14,615 nucleotides of DNA, from positions 1 to 14,615 of the forward strand of contig JAEWFK010000034.1 in NCBI GenBank assembly GCA_023388835.1. The letters are read 5' to 3'. Both the position numbers and the translations under genes were made by a program. Shown here piece after piece: positions 1 to 5,453 of this stretch; the stretch's first letter is position 1, and each line of letters starts with the position of its first letter. Under the pieces are notes generated by a model, which worked only from the letters and a program-made list of their open reading frames with translations, made no database searches and was not told the DNA's origin. The stretch comes from Pseudomonadota bacterium. GTDB taxonomy: Bacteria > Pseudomonadota > Gammaproteobacteria > Burkholderiales > Burkholderiaceae_B.

Positions 1-1238
1 ACCTGACCGAAGCCGGAGCACGATACTTGCGTCGCGCCTTCCATCAGGCGGGCGAAGTCATAGGTCACCTTCTTCGACAGGATGGACTTTTCCATGCTGG
101 AGATAATCAGGTCCGCGGCTTCGGTCCACCCCATGTGGCGAAGCATCATTTCAGCGGACAGGATTTCGGAACCCGGGTTCACGTAATCCTTGCCTGCGTA
201 CTTCGGCGCCGTGCCGTGAGTGGCTTCAAACATGGCCACGGAGTCGGACAGGTTGGCACCCGGAGCAATACCGATACCGCCGACTTGTGCGGCCAGCGCG
301 TCGGAGACATAGTCGCCATTCAGGTTCAGCGTGGCAATGACATCGTATTCGGCCGGACGAAGCAGAATCTGCTGCAGGAAGGCGTCGGCGATGGAATCCT
401 TGACGGTGATCTCGCGACCCGTCTTGGGATTCTTGAATTTGCACCACGGGCCGCCGTCGATCGGCTGGGCGCCGAATTCCTGCTGAGCCAGCTCGTAACC
501 CCAGTCACGGAAGCCGCCTTCCGTGAACTTCATGATGTTGCCCTTGTGAACCAAGGTCACGGACGAACGATCATTGTCGATGGCATACTGAATGGCCTTG
601 CGGACCAGGCGCTGCGTACCTTCACGCGAAACGGGCTTCACGCCGATACCGGAAGTTTCCGGGAAGCGGATCTTGTTGACACCGAGTTCCTTCTGCAGGA
701 AGTCAATGAGCTTGCGCGCGTTGGGACTGCCGGATTCGAACTCGATGCCTGCGTAGATGTCTTCGGAGTTCTCGCGGAAGATGACCATGTTGGTCTTTTC
801 CGGCTCACGCACCGGGGAAGGCACGCCCTTGAAGTACTGGATCGGACGCAGACAGACATACAGGTCTAGCTGCTGGCGCAGGGCCACGTTGAGGGAACGG
901 ATGCCGCCGCCCACGGGCGTGGTCAGCGGACCCTTGATCGACACAACGTAGTCGCGCACGGCGTCGAGCGTTTCTTCGGGCAGCCACACGTCAGGGCCGT
1001 AGACCTTGGTGGACTTTTCGCCTGCGTACACTTCCATCCAGTGGATCTTGCGCTTGCCGCCGTAGGCCTTTTCAACCGCTGCGTCCACCACCTTGAGCAT
1101 TACCGGCGTAATGTCAGCACCCGTACCGTCGCCTTCGATATAGGGAACAATGGGCTCGTCGGGAACGTTGAGCGAGAAATCGGCATTGACCGTGATCTTC
1201 TGGCCCCCTGCGGGAACCTTGATATGCTGATAGGACAT
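1..1238 (-). CDS. icd: NADP-dependent isocitrate dehydrogenase, 3' end cut by window edge
   Basis: Cytosolic TCA-cycle enzyme that oxidatively decarboxylates isocitrate to 2-oxoglutarate with NADP. I translated it by hand from the ATG at 1238. It begins MSYQHIKVPAGG and 412 codons are visible, so only about 5-6 C-terminal residues should be missing compared with the E. coli enzyme. The substrate loop RSLNVALRQ lies at residues 114-122; Ser115 corresponds to E. coli Ser113, the AceK phosphorylation site. Arg121, Arg131 and Arg155 match the other isocitrate-binding arginines. HGTAPKYAG at 341-349 carries the Lys and Tyr (346, 347) expected for NADP rather than NAD preference. A GGAG Shine-Dalgarno sits five bases before the ATG. 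It is transcribed divergently from the DUF1841 gene. Whether AceK regulates it here cannot be seen. Confidence 0.97.
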   Translation of the reverse strand, partial: MSYQHIKVPAGGQKITVNADFSLNVPDEPIVPYIEGDGTGADITPVMLKVVDAAVEKAYGGKRKIHWMEVYAGEKSTKVYGPDVWLPEETLDAVRDYVVSIKGPLTTPVGGGIRSLNVALRQQLDLYVCLRPIQYFKGVPSPVREPEKTNMVIFRENSEDIYAGIEFESGSPNARKLIDFLQKELGVNKIRFPETSGIGVKPVSREGTQRLVRKAIQYAIDNDRSSVTLVHKGNIMKFTEGGFRDWGYELAQQEFGAQPIDGGPWCKFKNPKTGREITVKDSIADAFLQQILLRPAEYDVIATLNLNGDYVSDALAAQVGGIGIAPGANLSDSVAMFEATHGTAPKYAGKDYVNPGSEILSAEMMLRHMGWTEAADLIISSMEKSILSKKVTYDFARLMEGATQVSCSGFGQ

Positions 1239-1264
1239 GAATGCTCCAGGGATAGAATCTGACG

Positions 1265-1286
1265 AGACCTGGCCCCGGCCAGGTCT
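1265..1286. promoter_or_regulatory. 10-bp perfect inverted repeat in the icd leader/promoter
   Basis: The arms agacctggcc and ggccaggtct are perfect complements separated by two bases. On the minus strand the palindrome lies just downstream of a TATATA candidate -10 element (1287-1292), so it would overlap the icd transcription start. It could be an operator, or a hairpin in the 5' leader. No T-run follows on either strand, so it does not look like a terminator. The -10 assignment is tentative because no good -35 element sits at normal spacing. Confidence 0.5.
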
Positions 1287-1296
1287 TATATAAGAG

Positions 1297-1330
1297 TACC
1301 AAGTAGTTTAGCCTACTTTTCCGCTTGGTA
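1297..1330. repeat. Nested inverted repeats between icd and the DUF1841 gene
   Basis: taccaag (1297-1303) pairs with cttggta (1324-1330). The overlapping aagtag (1301-1306) pairs with ctactt (1313-1318). The two pairings share bases and so are mutually exclusive in part. They occupy the divergent promoter region between icd and the DUF1841 gene and may be regulatory, but no known binding motif is recognised. A taaaat candidate -10 for the plus-strand gene is at 1343-1348. Confidence 0.35.
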
Positions 1331-1389
1331 TGAAGGCACCGCTAAAATGAGTATTTACCTGCCCGCAGGGGCCGTATGGACCGTTACCC

Positions 1390-1818
1390 ATGTTCAATCC
1401 ATCTCGCGAGCAAGTCCGGCAATTCTTCACCGACGCCTGGGCCAGGCACAAGGCCGGCGGAATCCTGACGCCGCTCGAAACCATTGCTGCGCGCATCATG
1501 GAGCAGCATCCAGAGTATCGGGCGGATCTCGAAGACCCGCAAGCCGATCAACGCGACTACACGGTCGAGGAAGGCCGCACAAATCCCTTCCTGCATATGT
1601 CCATGCACCTGGCGATTCAAGAACAGGTTTCGATCAATCATCCGCCAGGCATACGGGCTGCGCATGAACGGCTCACGGCCCGCCTGGGGCCGCATGAAAC
1701 AGAACACATCATCATGGAAGCGTTGGGACAGGTGATCTGGGAAGCCCAGCGACTGGGCGCGCCGCCTGACAATGACAAGTATCTGGACTTGATCTTGCGG
1801 CACGCCACCCGCGACTAA
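1390..1818 (+). CDS. DUF1841 family protein
   Basis: A 142-residue soluble protein of unknown function. The sequence, with a MFNPSREQVRQFF start, a central HPEYRADLEDP stretch, NPFLHMSMHLAIQEQ and a C-terminal histidine-containing HETEHIIMEALGQVIWEAQR helix, is what I recall of the DUF1841 family of beta- and gammaproteobacteria, and the length fits. No signal peptide or membrane segment is visible. Several conserved-looking His and Glu residues (HMSMH, HETEH) could bind a metal, but that is speculation. The ATG at 1390 has only a weak purine-rich upstream sequence (GGA about nine bases away). It is convergent with the cytochrome genes, with a 43-bp gap that shows no convincing terminator. 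Confidence 0.85.
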   Translation: MFNPSREQVRQFFTDAWARHKAGGILTPLETIAARIMEQHPEYRADLEDPQADQRDYTVEEGRTNPFLHMSMHLAIQEQVSINHPPGIRAAHERLTARLGPHETEHIIMEALGQVIWEAQRLGAPPDNDKYLDLILRHATRD

Positions 1819-1861
1819 GCCTCGCCCGGTCGTAGGCGGAGTCCTAGCGCCTGTTGACCAC

Positions 1862-2230
1862 TTAGCGGCGCACCGCCAAATCGGATGGCAATTGCGCGAG
1901 CCAGGCCGCGATGTTGCGCATATCGGCGTCGTTCAGCTGCTGGACCATGGCGGTCATGACCGCATTGCTGCGAGCATTGACGGTGGTGCTGCCGGTGGCG
2001 CCACGCTTATAGGCGCGCAAGGAATGCAGCAGGTAGTCTTCGTGCTGACCCGCCAGGACGGGGTAGCTGGGCATGACGGAGGTCTTGCCGTCTGCGCCAT
2101 GGCAGGACGCACAGGCGAACTTTTCAAAAGCCGCCTGCCCCGCGGTAAGGTCTTCAGCGACGGCGCTGCCGGCCGTGAACGACAGCACCAGTGCGGCGGC
2201 GCCTGCGAATCTGATCGACTTCGACTTCAT
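1862..2230 (-). CDS. Exported monohaem c-type cytochrome (c553/c4-like)
   Basis: A 122-residue precursor of a periplasmic class I cytochrome c, an electron carrier between respiratory complexes. The signal peptide runs MKSKSIRFAG to GSAVA, with likely cleavage after Ala25. The haem-binding CASCH motif is at 40-44. MPSYPVLAGQ follows, then an AVMTAM segment in which Met92 is the likely axial ligand, and a final helix NIAAWLAQL, all typical of the c4/c553 family. I chose the ATG at 2230 because it gives a clean signal peptide and has GGAG nine bases upstream. An ATG at 2245 would add METVK and overlap the upstream stop as TAATG, so coupling is likely either way. The physiological partner cannot be told from sequence. 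Confidence 0.9.
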   Translation of the reverse strand: MKSKSIRFAGAAALVLSFTAGSAVAEDLTAGQAAFEKFACASCHGADGKTSVMPSYPVLAGQHEDYLLHSLRAYKRGATGSTTVNARSNAVMTAMVQQLNDADMRNIAAWLAQLPSDLAVRR

Positions 2231-2244
2231 CTTCACGGTCTCCA

Positions 2245-2598
2245 TTACTTCAGGCTGGAATAGTAGGCGGCAAGGTCTGCCATATCCTGCGGGGACAGGC
2301 TTTGCGCAATGGCTTCCATGGAAGGAAACGTACGCGCGCCCGACGCGTAGTCCTGAAGCGCGGTGACGATATATTCCGCATTCTGGCCGGCGATCTTGGG
2401 AACGTGGTAAACCTCTGGGAAGCTGGCCTTGTAGCCCTGGATGCCGTGGCACCCGATGCACATCGATACCTTGGAACCTGCGGCCTGCGCGTCTCCTTTG
2501 ATAGGGGTGTCTCCTGCCTGGGCCTGCGCAACAGACGCACAGGCCAATGTCGCGGCCAGCACTGCAAAGGCGCGTGTGAGGGTGCTTCGCAACTTCAT
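2245..2598 (-). CDS. Exported monohaem c-type cytochrome, paralogue of the gene downstream of it
   Basis: A 117-residue precursor of a small periplasmic cytochrome c. The signal peptide is MKLRSTLTRA through about AQA (cleavage near residue 26 or 28). The haem motif CIGCH is at 47-51. The IAGQNAEYIVTALQDYASGA segment aligns with LAGQHEDYLLHSLRAYKRGA of the downstream cytochrome, and Met94 (PSMEAIAQSL) aligns with Met92 there, so it is the likely sixth haem ligand. Its TAA stop overlaps a possible ATG of the next gene, so the two are almost certainly co-transcribed. It begins 33 bases from an FNR-type box in the divergent promoter region. No strong Shine-Dalgarno is seen; AAGAG lies about ten bases upstream. 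Confidence 0.9.
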   Translation of the reverse strand: MKLRSTLTRAFAVLAATLACASVAQAQAGDTPIKGDAQAAGSKVSMCIGCHGIQGYKASFPEVYHVPKIAGQNAEYIVTALQDYASGARTFPSMEAIAQSLSPQDMADLAAYYSSLK

Positions 2599-2630
2599 GT
2601 CGGATTGGCTCTTATAAAATTTTTGGACAG

Positions 2631-2644
2631 TTGATATTTATCAA
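2631..2644. promoter_or_regulatory. FNR/Anr-type (CRP-family) binding site
   Basis: ttgatatttatcaa is a perfect palindromic match to the FNR/Anr consensus TTGAT-N4-ATCAA. It sits in the 138-bp region between the divergent cytochrome and moxR-like genes. The rest of that region is AT-rich relative to its surroundings. It offers a TATAAG candidate -10 for the cytochromes (2611-2616, minus strand) and a GATAAT candidate -10 for the moxR cluster (2672-2677, plus strand). Neither gives exactly the -41.5 centre of a class II activated promoter: the estimates are about -33 and -46. The direction and sign of control are therefore open. Confidence 0.65.
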
Positions 2645-2736
2645 GCGAACCACGAAAAAATGTCAGTGTACGATAATCGAAACTCCGACACCTGGCTAGT
2701 CCGGGCGCGATCCAAGCAACTGTCAGAAGGACGATA

Positions 2737-3606
2737 ATGAGCCCCGTTTCCACTTTGCCGCCGCCCCGTTTCGAGGGTACCGAACGCTATGTCGCCACGG
2801 CCGATCTGAAGATGGCCGTCAACGCCGCGTTGGCCTTGCAGCGGCCCTTGCTGATCAAAGGCGAGCCTGGAACAGGCAAGACCATGTTGGCGGAAGAAGT
2901 CGCCCAGGCATTGGGTCGGCCCCTGCTTCAGTGGCATATCAAGTCGACAACCAAGGCGCACCAGGGTCTTTACGAATACGATGCCGTTTCACGCCTGCGC
3001 GACTCCCAGTTGGGAGATGAGAAAGTTCGCGACATCCGCAACTACATCGTCCAGGGCGTGCTGTGGCAAGCGTTCGAGTCGGACACTCCGGTGGTCGTGC
3101 TGATCGATGAAATCGACAAGGCCGATATCGAATTTCCCAACGACCTGCTGCGCGAACTGGACCGCATGGAATTCCATGTCTACGAGACCCGCCAGACCAT
3201 CCAGGCGCGTCATCGGCCGCTCATCATCATCACGTCGAACAACGAAAAAGACTTGCCCGACGCATTTCTGCGCCGTTGCTTCTTTCACTACATCGCCTTT
3301 CCCGACCGCGAGACGCTGCAAGCCATCGTCGACGTCCACTTCCCCGGCATCCGCGAAGACGTCCTGCGCGCGGCGCTCGACACTTTCTTCACGCTGCGCG
3401 ACGTACCCGGGCTCAAAAAGAAGCCGTCTACCTCTGAGTTCCTGGACTGGCTGCAGTTGCTGGTGAGCGAATCCGTTCCGGCCGACCAGGTGGGCGGCAC
3501 GGAAGGCGACCTGCCGCGCTTGGCCGGAGCCCTGCTCAAGAACGAGCAAGACCTCACGCTACTGGAACGGCTTGGCGCCATGACGCGCGCCACCCGGCGC
3601 AACTGA
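2737..3606 (+). CDS. MoxR-family AAA+ ATPase
   Basis: A 289-residue cytosolic AAA+ ATPase of the MoxR group. These proteins use ATP hydrolysis to remodel or mature target proteins, usually with a partner containing a VWA domain. Walker A is GEPGTGKT at 42-49, Walker B is VVVLIDEID at 119-127, the sensor-1 asparagines are in ITSNNEKDLP (168-169), and the arginine-finger candidates are Arg179/Arg180 in FLRRCFFHYI. No signal peptide or membrane segment is present. A strong Shine-Dalgarno (AAGGA, five bases before the ATG) fixes the start. The CoxE-like VWA partner is two genes downstream, with an acetyltransferase between them. The substrate is unknown; in CO dehydrogenase clusters the related CoxD/CoxE pair helps build the metal site, but no cox structural genes are present here. 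Confidence 0.93.
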   Translation: MSPVSTLPPPRFEGTERYVATADLKMAVNAALALQRPLLIKGEPGTGKTMLAEEVAQALGRPLLQWHIKSTTKAHQGLYEYDAVSRLRDSQLGDEKVRDIRNYIVQGVLWQAFESDTPVVVLIDEIDKADIEFPNDLLRELDRMEFHVYETRQTIQARHRPLIIITSNNEKDLPDAFLRRCFFHYIAFPDRETLQAIVDVHFPGIREDVLRAALDTFFTLRDVPGLKKKPSTSEFLDWLQLLVSESVPADQVGGTEGDLPRLAGALLKNEQDLTLLERLGAMTRATRRN

Positions 3607-3622
3607 TGCGGGAGCGACGTCC

Positions 3623-4234
3623 ATGAAGACGACATTCAAGCAGCTTCCCTGCCCCGTCACCCTCCAGGGCCATGGCGTCATTCTCGAGCCCCTGCGGCCC
3701 GAGCACGCGCAGAGTCTGGAGCGCGCCGCCGCCGACGGCGAACTCTGGAGACTGCGCGTCACCTCGGTGCCCGAGCCCGGCGCGGCGGCCGCCTATATAG
3801 ACACCGCCCTCGAAGGCCAGGAAGCGGGCCACATGCTGCCTTTCGTCGTACGGGACGCCCACAGCGGGGAGATCATCGGAACCACCCGTTATCACGACAT
3901 CATTCCCCCCGTCGCGCGGCTGGAGATCGGCAGCACCTGGTATGCGCAGTCGCGGCAGCGCTCGCATGTGAACACGGCCTGCAAGCTGCTGCTTCTGCGC
4001 CATGCCTTCGAGACTCTCGGCGCCGGTGTGGTTGGCTGGCGCACCGACAACTACAACTTCCGCTCGCAGCGGGCCATCGAGCGTCTGGGTGCCCATCGCG
4101 ACGGGGTGCTGCGTCACCACGCGCTGCGCCGCGACGGCACGGTGCGCGATACAGTCATGTACAGCCTGCTGGCCGGCGAATGGCCCGAGACGGAGCACCA
4201 CCTCGAATACCTGCTGAGCCGCCATGCTTCTTGA
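3623..4234 (+). CDS. GNAT-family N-acetyltransferase (RimJ/RimL-like)
   Basis: A 203-residue cytosolic acyltransferase expected to move an acetyl group from acetyl-CoA to an amine. The fold signature runs from GVILEPLRPEHAQ near residue 18, through GEIIGTTRYHDI (82-93) and RLEIGSTWYAQSRQRSHVNTACKL (acetyl-CoA loop region, 99-122), to TDNYNFRSQRAIERLGAHRDG (141-161). The last is the usual RimJ/RimL C-terminal block, with Asn and Ser before a helix ending in LGA. The substrate, whether a protein N-terminus or a small molecule, cannot be told. The start has GGGAG eight bases upstream. It begins 16 bp after the MoxR-like gene and its last 11 bases overlap the VWA gene, so it lies inside a functional pair and may modify that complex or its client. 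Confidence 0.88.
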   Translation: MKTTFKQLPCPVTLQGHGVILEPLRPEHAQSLERAAADGELWRLRVTSVPEPGAAAAYIDTALEGQEAGHMLPFVVRDAHSGEIIGTTRYHDIIPPVARLEIGSTWYAQSRQRSHVNTACKLLLLRHAFETLGAGVVGWRTDNYNFRSQRAIERLGAHRDGVLRHHALRRDGTVRDTVMYSLLAGEWPETEHHLEYLLSRHAS

Positions 4235-5396
4235 CTTCTTCTATCACCTGCGCAAGAGCGGGCTGAAGGTGTCGGTGCAGGAATATCTGACACTGCTGGA
4301 GACCTTGCGCGCCGGGGTGATGCAGCCGTCGGTAGATGACTTCTACCATATGGCACGCATGACCTTGGTGAAGGACGAAAGCCTGTTCGATCGCTACGAT
4401 CGCGCCTTCGCCGCCTTCTACGGCCAAATCGCCGCACTGTACCCGGAAGGCAAGGAAATTCCACTCGATTGGCTGGTGAAGGAAATCCAGAAGAAGCTGA
4501 CCCCCGAAGAAAAGGCCGCACTGGAGAAGCACGGCTGGGACAAACTCATGGAGATGTTCAAGGAGCGGCTCGAAGAGCAGAAAGGCCGCCACGCCGGCGG
4601 CAGCAAATGGATAGGCACCGGGGGCAGCTCCCCCTTCGGACATGGCGGCTACCACCCCGAAGGCATACGTGTCGGAGGCCCTTCCGCCGGCAACCGCACG
4701 GCCGTGAAGGTCTGGGAACGGCGGGATTTCCGGGATTACGACGACCAGCAGGAGCTCGGTACGCGCAACTTCAAGGTAGCGCTGCGTCGCCTGCGCCGCT
4801 TTGCGCGGGAAGGTGCAGAATCCGAGCTCGATCTGGAAGATACCGTCGCCAGTACGGCGCGCAACGCCGGCATGCTGGACATCCGCATGGTTCCGGAACG
4901 CCACAACGCAGTCAAGGTGGTGATGCTGCTCGATGTGGGCGGCAGCATGGACGAACACATCGCGCGCGTGGAAGAACTCTTTTCTGCCGCTCGCAGCGAA
5001 TTCCGCAATCTCGAAGTCTATTATTTCCATAACTGCCCTTACGAAAGCCTATGGCGCAACAACGCTCGCCGGCGAGCGGAACGCTTCGATACCTGGGACA
5101 TTCTCAGGAAATACAACGAGGACTGGCGGCTGATCGTGGTGGGTGACGCCACCATGAGCCCCTACGAAATACTGCAGCCGGGCGGGTCGGTCGAGCACTA
5201 CAACAAGGAAACCGGCGCCGTGTGGATGCAGCGCTTGCTGCAGGCCTGGCCCAAGGCGGTGTGGCTGAATCCCGAGCCGCAGGGATATTGGCAGTATCGC
5301 CAATCCATTGCCATACTGCGCGACATCATGCACGACCGGATGTTTCCCATCACCGTTGATGGACTTGAACGCGCAATGCGCATGCTGTCCAAATGA
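4224..5396 (+). CDS. CoxE-like VWA-domain protein, MoxR partner
   Basis: A 390-residue protein of the VWA/CoxE family, the usual partner of MoxR ATPases. The N-terminal region MLLDFFYHLRKSGLKVS to about residue 70 is typical. A charged, lysine- and glutamate-rich segment (about 84-122) leads to a Gly-rich stretch (124-157). The C-terminal VWA domain begins near 230. Its MIDAS reads DVGGSMD (Asp237, Gly239, Ser241) with the later DATMS block (Asp308, Thr310). The first MIDAS serine is therefore glycine, which I believe is common in this subfamily. FHNCPYESLW at 268-277 is another characteristic block. No signal peptide is visible, so it is probably cytosolic. The ATG overlaps the acetyltransferase end by 11 bases and lacks a clear Shine-Dalgarno, so translation is likely coupled. 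Confidence 0.9.
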   Translation: MLLDFFYHLRKSGLKVSVQEYLTLLETLRAGVMQPSVDDFYHMARMTLVKDESLFDRYDRAFAAFYGQIAALYPEGKEIPLDWLVKEIQKKLTPEEKAALEKHGWDKLMEMFKERLEEQKGRHAGGSKWIGTGGSSPFGHGGYHPEGIRVGGPSAGNRTAVKVWERRDFRDYDDQQELGTRNFKVALRRLRRFAREGAESELDLEDTVASTARNAGMLDIRMVPERHNAVKVVMLLDVGGSMDEHIARVEELFSAARSEFRNLEVYYFHNCPYESLWRNNARRRAERFDTWDILRKYNEDWRLIVVGDATMSPYEILQPGGSVEHYNKETGAVWMQRLLQAWPKAVWLNPEPQGYWQYRQSIAILRDIMHDRMFPITVDGLERAMRMLSK

Positions 5397-5453
5397 GTTC
5401 GAATGTATTGCCTCAACGGCACGAGTCTGTGCATTCCCGATAAGAAGGAAGAC

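Noticed and set aside
27..869. 280-codon plus-strand frame at the left edge
   Set aside because: It is antisense to icd, whose minus-strand translation is an unambiguous isocitrate dehydrogenase.
1819..1861. Possible terminator between the DUF1841 gene and the cytochrome genes
   Set aside because: Only a five-base stem (aggcg/cgcct) without a T-run was found, too weak to call.
2231..2461. N-terminal extension of the first cytochrome frame back to 2461
   Set aside because: It overlaps the upstream cytochrome gene in another frame and would hide a clear signal peptide. The real start is at 2230, or possibly 2245.
5403..5453. Upstream in-frame ATG extending the M16 protease by 17 residues
   Set aside because: It would bury the signal peptide and has no good Shine-Dalgarno, whereas the ATG at 5454 has AAGGA just before it.
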